Shown here piece by piece: positions 1-10,100 of a stretch of DNA of 64,000 nucleotides. The DNA comes from Leisingera aquaemixtae. GTDB lineage: Bacteria; Pseudomonadota; Alphaproteobacteria; Rhodobacterales; Rhodobacteraceae. The notes below the pieces were generated by a model that was given only the letters and a program-made list of their open reading frames with translations, searched no databases and was not told the DNA's origin. The translations under genes and the position numbers were made by a program. The stretch lies in the NCBI RefSeq assembly GCF_019801145.1, contig NZ_JAHVJQ010000001.1:682001-746000 (forward strand). Direction: 5' to 3'. How positions within the stretch are numbered: the stretch's first letter is position 1; every line of letters begins with the position of its first letter.

Positions 1-155
1 CCCTCGGCATAGATGGTATCGAACGCCAGCGAGGACTTGCCCGAACCCGAAAGGCCGGTGACCACCACCAGCTCATCGCGCGGAATATCCACGTCGATGC
101 TCTTCAGATTGTGCTCGCGCGCGCCGCGCACTTCGATGGATTTCAGCTCAGCCAT
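1..155 (-). CDS. uvrA: UvrA, excinuclease ABC subunit A (5' end only)
   Basis: This is the first 51 codons of UvrA, the damage-recognition ATPase of nucleotide excision repair; the rest lies beyond the window edge. The reading on the minus strand begins [20 protein letters not shown] and reaches the Walker A loop [14 protein letters not shown], the standard N-terminus of the family. The start is the ATG at 155-153. A LexA-type box lies 89 bases upstream, in line with SOS induction of uvrA. Confidence 0.95.
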   Translation of the reverse strand, partial: MAELKSIEVRGAREHNLKSIDVDIPRDELVVVTGLSGSGKSSLAFDTIYAE

Positions 156-243
156 AATGCCCCCGTACCCGCGCCGCCGAACCCTTGGCGGACGCCCGCC
201 CTACAGATAGGGAATGCTGTGGAAAACGCCAAGGGCAAAATGA

Positions 244-258
244 GAACATTGCGCGAAC
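244..258 (-). promoter_or_regulatory. LexA (SOS) box upstream of uvrA
   Basis: The sequence GAAC-N7-GAAC is the reverse complement of GTTC-N7-GTTC, the known LexA operator of alphaproteobacteria. Both half sites are exact. It sits 89 bases before the uvrA start in a non-coding gap (156-414) in which I see no other feature. The role in repressing uvrA until DNA damage is inferred from the family. Confidence 0.75.
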
Positions 259-414
259 AGGATGAAGTTTGCTGACAGCAGCTGGCAGCAGGCGGAAAAC
301 GCGTGTTTGCCTGCCCGGAATCCGGCGCGATTTACGGCGCGCCGCGCCCCGCGCGGCGCCCGGCCCAACGGAAGACGGTACCCAGAAGGGGCCGGTGACG
401 GGCGGGAGCGGCGC

Positions 415-1584
415 CTAGGCCCAGGCCCTCCGCCGCGTGGCCAGCAGCTGATGCACCAGAATGCCCGCCAGGAACAGCACGCAGACCACCAGCATCATGC
501 CGCCGTAGCCCGCCACTCCCAGCGCCGACAACAGCAGCGGCGTGCCGATCACATTGCCGGCATTGCCTGCCTGCGACATGGCGCCGTTCGACTCGGCCTG
601 GTCCGCCGCGGTGGTGTTCAGCTGCGGCACTGAGGCAAAGCTGCCGCTCTGCACCAGGCCAAAGGCGGCGGCCAGCGCAAAGCAGGCCAGCCAGTCCCCA
701 GGCATTGCCCACAGCCACAGGCCCGCTGCCGCACAAAGCGCAAACCCCAGCTGGATCAGCTGCACCGCCGGCATCGCCCGCAGCAGGGCCACACCGATCA
801 CCATCGACGAGGCGATGGAGATCAGAGGAAACGCCCCCATCACAAAGGCCCGCTGCCCCTCCGGCACATGCGGCGGCAGCACCGTCAGCAGAGCCACAAA
901 GCAGGTGGTATAGAACAGCCAGCCCGCGGCCGGCGCCAGCTTGAACGGCGAGCGGTAGATGTGCAGATGCAGTGCCGGCAGGTTAGCCAGCTGCGGCATC
1001 GGCTGGCGCGGCGGCACCGGCAGGTCCCGCATCGCCCAGTGCAGCAGCACCGCCAGCGCCGCCATCAGCACCGCATGGGCGGCAAACAGCGCCAGCAGCC
1101 CGCGGGACGCCACCAGCGGCAGGCCCAGCCAATTGAGCAGCGCAAAGGCAACGCCAAAAAACGTGCTCCATACCGTCAGCGCCGTGCCCCGCTGGCGGTC
1201 ATCAGCCAAAAGCGCCATCAGCGTCGGGCCGGCCACCACGATGCCCAGATGCGACAGGCCTTCGGCCACCCGGGTAACCAGGAACAGCCCGTAAGGCAGA
1301 TGCAGCACCTGCAGCGCCGACATCGCGGCGCCGGTCCACAGCGCCCAGACCAGCGCGCGCCGGTAGCCGAAGGCAGAGACAAACAGCCCGGCCACCGCGC
1401 CCATCACGATGCCCAGCACGCCGGTCATCGACACACTCAGGCTCAGCGCCGCGCCGGCCTCGGGGTAAAGTGCGCCAAGCTGTTCAAAGACAACCGAAAC
1501 CTTGCCGTATTGCGCCGCCGCGCCAAGGCCGGCGGCCCAGACCGCCAGGATCGCGCCCCAGCGGGTTTTCCCGGATGCCATCAT
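415..1584 (-). CDS. MFS transporter
   Basis: A 389-residue integral membrane protein of the major facilitator superfamily. It has about twelve hydrophobic segments, a GYRRALVWALW stretch in the loop region after the second segment, and an intracellular loop with DDRQRGTALTVWS in the middle of the N-half. Length is typical for a single-domain MFS permease. The start is ATG with AGGGG eight bases upstream; a second ATG follows at once. It stands alone, downstream of uvrA in the same direction but separated by 259 bases. The substrate cannot be told from the sequence. Confidence 0.85.
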   Translation of the reverse strand: MMASGKTRWGAILAVWAAGLGAAAQYGKVSVVFEQLGALYPEAGAALSLSVSMTGVLGIVMGAVAGLFVSAFGYRRALVWALWTGAAMSALQVLHLPYGLFLVTRVAEGLSHLGIVVAGPTLMALLADDRQRGTALTVWSTFFGVAFALLNWLGLPLVASRGLLALFAAHAVLMAALAVLLHWAMRDLPVPPRQPMPQLANLPALHLHIYRSPFKLAPAAGWLFYTTCFVALLTVLPPHVPEGQRAFVMGAFPLISIASSMVIGVALLRAMPAVQLIQLGFALCAAAGLWLWAMPGDWLACFALAAAFGLVQSGSFASVPQLNTTAADQAESNGAMSQAGNAGNVIGTPLLLSALGVAGYGGMMLVVCVLFLAGILVHQLLATRRRAWA

Positions 1585-1711
1585 GACCGCTGCCCCTGAT
1601 TGTTCTTGTTCTGCTTCTGGTTACCCCGGCGCGTGCCGGGAGGCCAGAGCGCAGCGTGAACTAATAGCACATCCCGCAGCCCGGTCCGCGCCCCGCCGCC
1701 GGTTCGGCGCG

Positions 1712-1743
1712 CAAAAAAGGCGGCCCGTTACAGGCCGCCTTTC
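1712..1743 (-). terminator. Rho-independent terminator of lpdA
   Basis: Read on the minus strand, a 9-bp perfect stem (AAGGCGGCC / GGCCGCCTT, loop of seven) is followed by a run of T, directly after the lpdA stop codon. Confidence 0.85.
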
Positions 1744-1768
1744 CAAACTCCGGCTTTGCCGGGGCTGC

Positions 1769-3163
1769 TTACATATGGATCACCCGGCCGTAGGCGTCGA
1801 GCACCGATTCATGCATCATCTCGCTCAGCGTCGGATGCGGGAAGACGGTGTTCATCAGGTCTTCCTCGGTGGTCTCCAGCTGGCGGCCCACCACATAGCC
1901 CTGGATCATCTCGGTCACCTCGGCGCCAACCATGTGGGCGCCCAGCAGCTCGCCGGTCTTGGCGTCGAAGACGGTTTTCACCATGCCCTCGGCCTCACCC
2001 AGCGCAATCGCCTTGCCGTTGCCGATGAAGGGGAAGCGGCCGACCTTGATCTCGTAGCCCAGTTCCTTGGCCTTGGCCTCGGTATAGCCGACGGAGGCGA
2101 CCTGCGGCTGGCAGTAGGTGCAGCCGGCAATGCTCTCCGGCTTCACCGGGTGCGCGTGCTTGCCCGCGATCAGCTCGGCCACCATGACGCCCTCGTGGGA
2201 CGCCTTGTGAGCCAGCCAGGGCGCGCCGGCGATGTCGCCGATGGCATAGAGGCCATCGACGCCGGTGCGGCAGAATTCGTCAGTGATCACATGGGTGCGG
2301 TCGACCTTGACGCCCAGCTCTTCCAGCCCCAGGCTCTCGACGTTGCCGACGATCCCCACGGCGGAAATCACGGTGTCGAACTCCTGTTTCTCCACCTTGC
2401 CGCCCACTTCGATATGGGCCGTCACCTTGCCCTTGCCGCGGTCCAACTGCTTGACCATGGCTTTCTCCATGATCTTCATGCCCTGTTTGACAAAGGCCTT
2501 CTTGGCAAAGGCGGAGATTTCCGCGTCCTCGACCGGCAGCACCCGGTCCATCACCTCAACCACCGTGGTGTCAGCACCCAGCGTGTTGTAGAAGCTGGCA
2601 AATTCGATGCCGATGGCGCCGGAGCCGATCACCAGCAGCTTTTTCGGCATCCGCACCGGCTGAAGCGCATGCTTGTAGGTCCAGACCAGATCGCCGTCTG
2701 CTTCCAGCCCCGGCAGCTCGCGGGCGCGGGCGCCGGTGGCCAGAACGATATTCTTGGCGGTCAGCTCCTCGGTGCCCTTTTCGGTCTTGACCGAAACCTT
2801 GCCCTTGGCCGGGATCGAGGCTTCGCCCATCACCACGGTGATCTTGTTCTTCTTCATCAGGTGGCCGATGCCGGAGGACAGCTGTTTCGCCACCCCGCGC
2901 GAGCGTTTCACCACCGCGTCCAGGTCATAGCCGATGTTTTCAGCCTTCAGGCCGAAATCCTTGGCGCGCTCCATCAGGTGGAACACTTCCGACGACCGCA
3001 GCAGCGCCTTGGTCGGAATGCAGCCCCAATTCAGGCAGATGCCGCCCAGATGCTCGCGCTCGACCACACAGGTCTTCAGACCCAGCTGCGCGGCACGGAT
3101 GGCCGCAACATAGCCCCCCGGGCCTGCGCCGATTACGATCACGTCATAAGATTGTGCGGCCAT
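1769..3163 (-). CDS. lpdA: Dihydrolipoyl dehydrogenase (E3)
   Basis: A 464-residue flavoprotein that reoxidises dihydrolipoamide in 2-oxoacid dehydrogenase complexes, passing electrons to NAD. It shows the N-terminal FAD motif VIGAGPGGYVAA, the redox-active pair in GGICLNWGCIPTKAL, an NAD-binding GSGAIGIEFASF segment, a second FAD motif near GLYAIGDIAG, and the C-terminal HPTLSEMMHE with the catalytic His-Glu. I chose the ATG at 3163 (MAAQSYDV) because GAGGGAG lies just upstream; an earlier start at 3193 would add ten unlikely residues. The palindrome at 3198-3215 in its leader is shared with pdhA, so this E3 probably serves the PDH complex encoded 20 kb away. Confidence 0.95.
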   Translation of the reverse strand: MAAQSYDVIVIGAGPGGYVAAIRAAQLGLKTCVVEREHLGGICLNWGCIPTKALLRSSEVFHLMERAKDFGLKAENIGYDLDAVVKRSRGVAKQLSSGIGHLMKKNKITVVMGEASIPAKGKVSVKTEKGTEELTAKNIVLATGARARELPGLEADGDLVWTYKHALQPVRMPKKLLVIGSGAIGIEFASFYNTLGADTTVVEVMDRVLPVEDAEISAFAKKAFVKQGMKIMEKAMVKQLDRGKGKVTAHIEVGGKVEKQEFDTVISAVGIVGNVESLGLEELGVKVDRTHVITDEFCRTGVDGLYAIGDIAGAPWLAHKASHEGVMVAELIAGKHAHPVKPESIAGCTYCQPQVASVGYTEAKAKELGYEIKVGRFPFIGNGKAIALGEAEGMVKTVFDAKTGELLGAHMVGAEVTEMIQGYVVGRQLETTEEDLMNTVFPHPTLSEMMHESVLDAYGRVIHM

Positions 3164-3197
3164 GGTGCTCCCTCGCCCTCGAACAGGTTCCAAAAAC

Positions 3198-3215
3198 TAG
3201 TTTACCGTTAAACTA
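3198..3215. promoter_or_regulatory. Palindromic operator-like site upstream of lpdA
   Basis: TAGTTTA-CCGT-TAAACTA is a perfect 7+4+7 palindrome centred about 43 bases upstream of the lpdA start. The same design with one mismatch occurs 36 bases upstream of pdhA at 23163-23180. Shared placement ahead of E3 and E1 genes suggests a common transcription factor. The factor is not identifiable here. Confidence 0.6.
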
Positions 3216-3357
3216 TATTTTTCCGCACTGCAATAATCCTCTGCTGCGGCATAGCGGCCATGCGTTTTCCGGCAGGTTTCCGCTTGGCAGCGCGGGCACT
3301 TCCGGGCCAACATAGGCCGGAACCCATCCGCAATCCACCGCGCAGGACAGGACCCGC

Positions 3358-3780
3358 ATGACAAAAACCCTGATCGACCTCGCCAAGGCTCTCCTGAACG
3401 CCACGCTGATCCTGCTGGCGGTCTGCCTGTTCCTGGGGTGGAAGCTGATGGATGCCGCCGGGGGCGTCACTGCCAATGCCGCGGCCATCGCGGACCGTGT
3501 GACGCCGCTGCGCACCGCCGTGGCCGGATTGCAAGAAGAAACGGCCAGCCTCCGCGCGGCCCTTCAGGATGGAACAGGCACCGCACCCGCCGTCCGGCTG
3601 GAACAGCTGGAGCACCGTCTGGCGCAGATCCAGGACAGCCTGTCGGAGATGCGCGGTCTGCCGCAGCAGGCCGCTGCTGAGGCGGCCCGCGCAGGCGCTG
3701 CCGAGCTTGCCGCCCGCCTGATTAGCGCCGTGCCGGGGCTGAAGGACGGCGGCGCGGCCTGCACGCCACCCGGCAGTTGA
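3358..3780 (+). CDS. Small membrane-anchored coiled-coil protein of unknown function
   Basis: A 140-residue protein, not recognised as a named family. It has one hydrophobic segment at about residues 10-32 (LLNATLILLAVCLFLGWKLM) followed by an Ala/Leu/Glu-rich region (about 45-115) with heptad-like spacing (LEQLEHRLAQIQDSL), so a coiled coil outside the membrane is likely. AGGAC precedes the ATG. It is divergent from lpdA and convergent with the DUF924 gene. Could be a periplasmic scaffold; no function can be assigned. Confidence 0.7.
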   Translation: MTKTLIDLAKALLNATLILLAVCLFLGWKLMDAAGGVTANAAAIADRVTPLRTAVAGLQEETASLRAALQDGTGTAPAVRLEQLEHRLAQIQDSLSEMRGLPQQAAAEAARAGAAELAARLISAVPGLKDGGAACTPPGS

Positions 3781-3827
3781 TCCGGTGCAAGCCCGTTCAG
3801 GCCCGTGCCCTGCCGCTTGGCAAAAGA

Positions 3828-3859
3828 AAACGCCGCGCCCGGGTCAGGGCACGGCGTTT
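3828..3859. terminator. Hairpin terminator between convergent genes
   Basis: A 13-bp stem with one mismatch (AAACGCCGCGCCC against GGGCACGGCGTTT) and a six-base loop lies between the stop codons of the coiled-coil gene and the convergent DUF924 gene, with A and T at the two ends. It could work in both directions. Confidence 0.7.
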
Positions 3860-3881
3860 CAAACTTCTGTCTGCGCCGGTG

Positions 3882-4460
3882 TCAGCCGGCCGCTTGCATC
3901 TGCCGCACGGTCTCGCCGTAACCGCCTGCTGTCACATAGTCGATCTCGGGTCCGGTGCTGCTGCGGTGCAGCGCCTCGTTGCGGTAAGGGAAGCGGCCGA
4001 ACTGGCGGATCACTTCGCGGTGGGCGCGGGCGTGCAGCAGGTTGCTGCCGCCGGTCTCCGGCATCCGCTCCATCATCAGCCGGATGCAACGTTCCTGGTC
4101 GCACAGGTTCTCCGAATGCATCAGCGGCAGGTAGAAGAACTGCCGCGCAGGCTCGTTGATTTTCAAGTCCCAGTTTCTGTTGATTGCCACCTTGGCGGCC
4201 GACATTGCTGCCCGGTCAGAGGCAAATGCCTTGCCGTTGCCGCGGAACATGTTGCGCGGGAACTGGTCCATCAGGATGATGTAGGCCAGCGTGCCGCTCG
4301 GGTAGGTCAGCCAGAAGGAGAACTTGCCCTCGCAGGCCTCCTCCCAGGTCTTTTGGAACTTCGCGCGGATCTCCTCATCCAGCGCCTCATCCTGCAGATA
4401 CCACCCTTTCTCGCCCACTTCGTCGAGCCAGAATGCAAGTATCTCTTTGGGACCAGCCAT
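3882..4460 (-). CDS. DUF924 family protein
   Basis: About 192 residues, all-helical TPR-like DUF924 family. Family hallmarks are visible: the opening PKEILAFWLDEVGEKGWY, LAYIILMDQFPRNMFRG, FFYLPLMHSENLCDQE and the C-terminal RFPYRNEALHRSSTGPE. The biochemical role of the family is not established. I prefer the ATG at 4460 because GGAG lies nine bases upstream; a TTG at 4475 would add five residues (MELRP) with AGGAG four bases upstream. It is a single gene facing the coiled-coil gene. Confidence 0.85.
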   Translation of the reverse strand: MAGPKEILAFWLDEVGEKGWYLQDEALDEEIRAKFQKTWEEACEGKFSFWLTYPSGTLAYIILMDQFPRNMFRGNGKAFASDRAAMSAAKVAINRNWDLKINEPARQFFYLPLMHSENLCDQERCIRLMMERMPETGGSNLLHARAHREVIRQFGRFPYRNEALHRSSTGPEIDYVTAGGYGETVRQMQAAG

Positions 4461-4598
4461 CGGTCGTAACTCCAAGTTTCTCCTGACCCTATCTTCAGGC
4501 CATTTTACATTACCTTTACAAGTAAGCTTGGGTCACAAATTGCGACAGACAACCCCAATGGGTGAAATATTCCTCACAATTCTGGCTAGTTAGCGCAA

Positions 4599-5873
4599 TC
4601 AGCCCGGTTCCTGGGCAGTTTCTTGCTCTTCCAGCTCGGCTTCGATGGCGTATTCCTGGGCGAATTCTACCGCCACCGGCGACACCGCCGGCGACATCAC
4701 CGCATAGCTGCCGGTCTCGCCCACCGGGATCGACGCCCGCTGCGTCGCGCGGTAGGCGGCATAGGCGGCCATCGCAAGCATCAGCGCGCCGATGAAGGTG
4801 AAGAAACCCGCCGGGCCGAACACCGCATCTTCCATCAGCCAGCCGGTGATCAGCGGCCCGGCAATGGCGCCCAGGCCGTTGATGAAGATCAGCCCGCCGG
4901 AAGCCGCCGCCATGTCGTCATGCTCCAGGTAGTCGTTGGTATAGGCGATCAGCAGCGAGTAAAGCGGGTTCGACAGCCCGCCGATGAAAAAGGCCGCGAC
5001 CAGCAGCATCTTGAATTCGACACCGAACAGGAAGCCGATGACCGCTCCGGCGCCGCCCGCCAGCGCGGCACCCAGGATCAGCACCCGGCGGTCCATGCGG
5101 TCCGAAAGCCAGCCCAGCGGATACTGCAGGATCATCGCGCCGACATAGAAGGTGGAGACAAACACCGACAGCTGCCACAGGGTCAGCCCGGCGGCGGAAC
5201 CGTAAACCGCGCTCATGCCGAACTGAGCCGAGAACACGCCGCCCAGAAGGAACATGCCGACACAGCCCAGCGGCGAGGTTTCAAACAGCTTGCGCAGGGT
5301 CATCGGCTTGGTGGTGTCGAAGGCCGGGGTCGGCGAGATCGACAGCAGGATCGGCCCGAAGGAAACAGACACCAGGATCGACGCGATGATGAAGGCCTCG
5401 TAACCGGCCGGGTCGCCGATCTGGATCATCATCTGGGCAGCAATAATGCCGATGGTCTGCACGATCATATAGAGCGACAGCGCCTTGCCCCGGTTGGTGT
5501 TGTCGGCGGCGTTGTTCAGCCAGCTTTCGGCGGTCACATACACGCCCGAGAAGCAGAAGCCGATGATCATCCGCCCCAGCGCCCAGGCAACGGTGTTGGG
5601 CAGCAGCGGGTACAGGATCATCACCGCAGAGATGAAGGAGGCCAGCGCCGCAAACACCCGCACATGGCCGACCCGGCGGATCATCTCCGGCGCCAGCCGG
5701 GAGCCGCCCAGGAAGCCCACGAAATAGGCCGCCATCACGATCGACATCTGGAAAGTGGAAAAGCCCTCAAGCTCGCCGCGCACACCCAGCATGGTGCCCT
5801 GCAGGCCGTTGCCCACCATCAGCAAGCAAACCCCCAAGAGCAGCGCCCATGCGCTCGACAGCACCTGCAGCAT
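4599..5873 (-). CDS. MFS transporter (YcaD-like)
   Basis: A 424-residue major facilitator with twelve predicted membrane segments. The stretch VGFLGGSRLAPEMIRRVGHVRVFA is the usual TM2-TM3 loop, LNNAADNTNRGKALSLYMI follows TM4-TM5, and GWLSDRMDRRVLILGAA marks the repeat in the C-half. The pattern resembles the YcaD-like group of MFS proteins. The C-terminal 40 residues are acidic and cytoplasmic (Glu-rich end). AAGGAGG lies seven bases before the ATG. Substrate unknown. Confidence 0.85.
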   Translation of the reverse strand: MLQVLSSAWALLLGVCLLMVGNGLQGTMLGVRGELEGFSTFQMSIVMAAYFVGFLGGSRLAPEMIRRVGHVRVFAALASFISAVMILYPLLPNTVAWALGRMIIGFCFSGVYVTAESWLNNAADNTNRGKALSLYMIVQTIGIIAAQMMIQIGDPAGYEAFIIASILVSVSFGPILLSISPTPAFDTTKPMTLRKLFETSPLGCVGMFLLGGVFSAQFGMSAVYGSAAGLTLWQLSVFVSTFYVGAMILQYPLGWLSDRMDRRVLILGAALAGGAGAVIGFLFGVEFKMLLVAAFFIGGLSNPLYSLLIAYTNDYLEHDDMAAASGGLIFINGLGAIAGPLITGWLMEDAVFGPAGFFTFIGALMLAMAAYAAYRATQRASIPVGETGSYAVMSPAVSPVAVEFAQEYAIEAELEEQETAQEPG

Positions 5874-5889
5874 TTCATGCCTCCTTCGA

Positions 5890-5923
5890 AAGCAAAGCAG
5901 CCCTCCACAACGGGACGGGCTGC
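5890..5923 (-). terminator. Probable terminator of queA
   Basis: On the minus strand GCAGCCC-G-TCC pairs with GGA-GGGCTGC around a six-base loop and is followed by TTTGCTTT. It lies downstream of queA and just upstream of the next minus-strand gene, so it may separate the two units or act in the MFS leader. Confidence 0.55.
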
Positions 5924-6076
5924 CAACACCTTTGATTGTTATGTCCGGGCGATCAAGCCCGCCGGGCCGGTATCGCCGATTCCGGTTTCAGTTTCATGAC
6001 CCCGGTGCGCGCACGCGGGGCCTTCAGTTGCGGCGCTTGTCTACGATTTCCTGCCGCATTTCTGAGATGTATTCGC

Positions 6077-7126
6077 CTATGCCGGGATCAAAAGCGACGC
6101 ATCGCCATAAGAGAAGAACCGGTAGCCGTTCTCAACCGCATGGGCATAGATCCTGCGGATCTCCTCCTGCCCCATCAGCGCCGAAACCAGCATCAAAAGG
6201 GTGGATTTCGGCAGGTGGAAATTGGTCATCAGCGCATCCGCCACCTGGAAGGCAAAACCCGGAAAGATGAAGATGTCGGTATCGCCTTCCCAGGCGTGGA
6301 TCTGCCCGTCCTTGGCCGCGCTCTCGATCAGCCGCAGCGCCGTGGTGCCGACCGGGATCACCCGCCCGCCGGCCGCCTTGGTCGCCGCGATCTCAGACGC
6401 TGCCTCTGCGCTGACCTTGCCCCATTCCGCATGCATCCGGTGGGTGGTCACATCCTCCACCTTGACCGGCAGGAAGGTGCCCGCCCCCACATGCAGGGTG
6501 ACATAGGAAATCTCCACCCCTCGGCCGCTCAGCGCGTCCAGCAGCGGCGCGTCGAAATGAAGGGAGGCCGTCGGCGCCGCCACCGCGCCCGAGTTTTTCG
6601 CCCAGACGGTCTGGTAGTCGGTCTTGTCCTGTTCATCCGCAGCGCGTTTGGCAGCGATATAGGGCGGCAGCGGCATTGCCCCCGCCTCTGCCAGCGCGGC
6701 GTCGAAATCGGTGCCGCTCAGGTTGAAGCGCAGATGCCCCTGGCCGTCCTCGATGGCTTCCAGCCTGGCAGTCAGATCCTCGGAGAAGACGATCTCCTCG
6801 CCGCTCTTGATCTTCTTCAGCGGCTTCAGCAGCGCCGCCCAGCTGCCATCGGCACGCGGCTCCAGCAGGGTGGCCTCGATCCTGGCCGACACCGGTCCTT
6901 GGGCGCTGTCGCGGTGGCGCTGCCCGCTGAGCCGCGCCGGGATCACCTTGGTGTCGTTCAGAACCAGCCGGTCGCCGGGCTGCAGCCAGTGGACCAGGTC
7001 GGTCACCTGCCCGTCATGCAGATCCCCGCCAGCGGCCACCAGCAGCCGGGCCGAGCTGCGCGGGTTGGCAGGCCGGGTGGCAATCAGATCGTCGGGCAGG
7101 TCGAAGTCGAAATCACTCAGTTTCAT
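6077..7126 (-). CDS. queA: S-adenosylmethionine:tRNA ribosyltransferase-isomerase QueA
   Basis: A 349-residue enzyme that moves the ribosyl part of SAM to preQ1 at position 34 of tRNA, giving epoxyqueuosine. The family opening [20 protein letters not shown] is exact, followed by [47 protein letters not shown] and the C-terminal [18 protein letters not shown]. Length matches the family (about 350). It ends 200 bases before the MFS gene and no other queuosine gene is in the window. Confidence 0.97.
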   Translation of the reverse strand: MKLSDFDFDLPDDLIATRPANPRSSARLLVAAGGDLHDGQVTDLVHWLQPGDRLVLNDTKVIPARLSGQRHRDSAQGPVSARIEATLLEPRADGSWAALLKPLKKIKSGEEIVFSEDLTARLEAIEDGQGHLRFNLSGTDFDAALAEAGAMPLPPYIAAKRAADEQDKTDYQTVWAKNSGAVAAPTASLHFDAPLLDALSGRGVEISYVTLHVGAGTFLPVKVEDVTTHRMHAEWGKVSAEAASEIAATKAAGGRVIPVGTTALRLIESAAKDGQIHAWEGDTDIFIFPGFAFQVADALMTNFHLPKSTLLMLVSALMGQEEIRRIYAHAVENGYRFFSYGDASLLIPA

Positions 7127-7187
7127 GGCAGGCGCTATAGGATGTGCGGCAGGGGAAATCTATGGCGTTTTGCATCTTTTGCCAGCG

Positions 7188-10100
7188 CTACTTGCCGGCG
7201 CTGAGCGGCTCCTGCACCTGCGGCTCCTGGTCCTGCGGCTGTGGCGCCTGCGCTGCCGCCCCGCTGCCGGCGCTGAACGCGGGCTGCTGGCCCGGAACCT
7301 GCGGCGCCGGCCCGCGGAAGATTTCCCGCAGGAACCCCGGCGCCAGCCCCGCCAGCGGGTTGACGGCAACAGAGGGGTCGGCGGCAGTGCCGCGCAGGGT
7401 GAAGGTGAAGCCGAACAGCCCCTCGCCGTCGCGCGGCGACAGCACCCGTCCGATGGCGTTCAGCAGGTAGACCGGCGAAATCACCCCGCGCATGTCCAGG
7501 CGGCTGGACCGCAGGTCGTAATTGCCGTCCAGCGACAGCCCCATCGACGGCCCCACCGCGCTGCTTTCATGCAGGATCAGATGCGAGGCCCCCAGCCGGA
7601 ACCGCCCGTCCATGCTGGTGAACAGGATGCCCTGCCCAGTCATCTCATCGAGCAGACCGACCAGGCTGATCGCGTTCAGGATTGCCGCCATCGACGGCGC
7701 ATTGCGGACCCGGATGTTGCGCACCGCGACCTTGCCATCATACTCGCCCGGCGTGCCCGCCGGGATCAGGGTCATGTCGAACGAGCCGCCGCGCCCGTGC
7801 TCAAAGATCCCTGCAGAACGGAACACCCCGCCCGCATCGCTGGCCCGGATCCGCGCTGCGGTGCCGCCGTCATGCGGCACCACTGTTCCGGCCACCGGCG
7901 TCTGGCCGTTCAGCCTGCCGGTGAACTCGCCGTTCATGCCGCCCTGGGTCGAGAACCGGCCCTGGAAATTCTGCAATCCGATGCTTTCGGTGACCTGCAG
8001 GTTCTGCAGCCGCAGGCTGACCGGCACCGCCCCGCCACCGCTGCTGCTGCTGCCTGACGGCCCGTCAGCGGCAAACGGCGACCGAAACAGATCCAGCCTG
8101 CCACCCGTCACCTCGATCCCCGGCGGGGCGTTGCCGCGGCCGCGGAAGGTCACCGCGCCCTGGAACCAGTCACCCGCCCGCGCGGACGAAAACACCGCCT
8201 GATCGAGCCCGCCGCCGGGCCGGGTGGCCACCCGGCCGCTGGCCTCCAGCCCCGGCGCCGCCAGCTCCAGCCGTTCCACCGTGGCGCTCTCTCCCAGCAC
8301 CGCCGACAGCGACAGCCTGCCCCTGGCAGCCTCCGCCTTGCGCCAGCCGATTTCCGGGATCCGCAGGCCGACCCCCGCCAGATCCGACTCCAGCTCCAGC
8401 CGCGGCGGCACCCCCGGCGCCAGTTCCACCGCATAGCGCCCCTTTCCCTTGCCGAAAACGGAGCCGCGCGGCAGGCCGATGTTGAAGGCCTCCACCGTTT
8501 CCGCCGTCAGCGCGATGCGGCCCTCTGCGCGGCTGTCCTTGGGGGCATCCTTGCCGATCTGCTGCTGCCAGCTGGCGCTCAGCGGCACCCCCGACAGGCT
8601 GCCGTCGCCGCTGATGCGGACATGGCCCTGATCGCCCTCGACCGCCAGCACCGGCGCCTTTGCCACATGGCCCGGCACCAGCTTGGCAGTCTCCGCCGCC
8701 CGCACCGTGCCGCGGTAGTGGTACTGGATCTCCTCCACCTGCACATCTTTCTTCAGCGGCAGCGCCAGCGTGCCCTCCGCCTCCACCAGCCCCGCAGCCA
8801 GATCCACCGGCAGCCCGGCCTTGTCCATCACCTGCAATGGCTCCCGGTTCAGCAGCGACAGCGCCGCGGTGGCAGAGCCGCGCGCCTTGATCCGGGCAAT
8901 CCCCGGCGTGCCTTCCTTGGCCGACACGTCGGGGATGATGAAGGAGGTGCCCGCCACATCCACCGCGCCGCCCTGCTCCGGCAGCACCGTGCCCCTCGAC
9001 GCCGTCACCACAAAGCGCGTGCCGTAAAGGCTCAGCTGCCCGGCACCGCCGCGCACCGGCGGCATGAATTTCTGAAACAGCACCTCGGCGTTGTCGAACC
9101 CCAGGTCCAGGCTGACAAACGGCTTGCCCGGGCCGCGGCCGCGCATGTGGAAGCCGACGTCGCGAATCCGCCCGGACCGCAGGTTGTCCCGCACCCATTC
9201 CCGCGGCTTGGGCGCCAGCACAGCTGGCCACAGCTCCTTGACCCGTGCCGCGCTGACCGTGTCGACGCTGCCGTTCAGATCATAGTTCCAGCCTTCCTGA
9301 CCGGCCCCGACGGTGCCGTCGAAATGGATGCGGCTTTCGCCGTCGCGGACCAGCATCTCGCCCAGCCGCAGCCGGAAGGGCCGCAGCCGCAGATCGAAAT
9401 CCGCATCCACCGCGGGAAACCTGACCGGGGATTCGAACATCCGCCGCGGGTTCAGCTCCAAGTCGGAGAACCGCAGCTGACCCGCCAGCCCGGTGAGCTG
9501 GCCGTTCTCGATGCCGGCCAGGCTGGCCTGCCCCTGCATCACCCCCGAGCCCCAGCCGCTTTCGATGCTCAGCTCGGAGAACGCCAGAATCTGCCGCGCG
9601 GGATCATAGGTGAAATAGCTGCGCGCGCCGCTGATCGGCACCGGGCGGGTCTGCGCCTCCGGCTGGATCACCCCCTCGCCGATGCGCAGGCTGGCCTGCA
9701 CCGGCAGCACCGCGCCATCCGCCGCGACCGCGCCGCGCAGGGAGCCGGAGATCGGCGCCTGCAGCACCCCGAGCCAGCCAAGCGCCGGGCTCTGCACCGC
9801 AATATCCTCGCTGGCAATGTCAGAGACCAGCACCCCGAACTCCGCCTCCGGGCTGCCGATCTCGGAGCGGTAGCTGGCCTCCACCGTGCCGACCTCGCCG
9901 CGCCCGCTCAGCACCGAGAACGCGCCGGACAGCGACACCGCGGCGCCGTCGCGCTGCAGCCGGATGCGGCCGCCGTCCAGGGTCCAGCCGCGGCCCAGCC
10001 GGTCATCGGTATAGGACAGCGTCAGCGCGTTGGTCTCCACGCCCGTCAGCGCCGCCAGCACCGGCTTTTCCAGCTGGCTGTCCCATTGCTCGATCAGCTG

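Noticed and set aside
1502-3211. Long plus-strand open frame of 569 codons across lpdA
   Set aside because: It is the antisense of lpdA: His, Gln and Gly rich, without family motifs. GC-rich genes leave open frames on the other strand.
4623-5999. 458-codon plus-strand frame over the second MFS gene
   Set aside because: Antisense shadow rich in Arg, His and Gln; the minus-strand protein has clear membrane segments and a good ribosome binding site.
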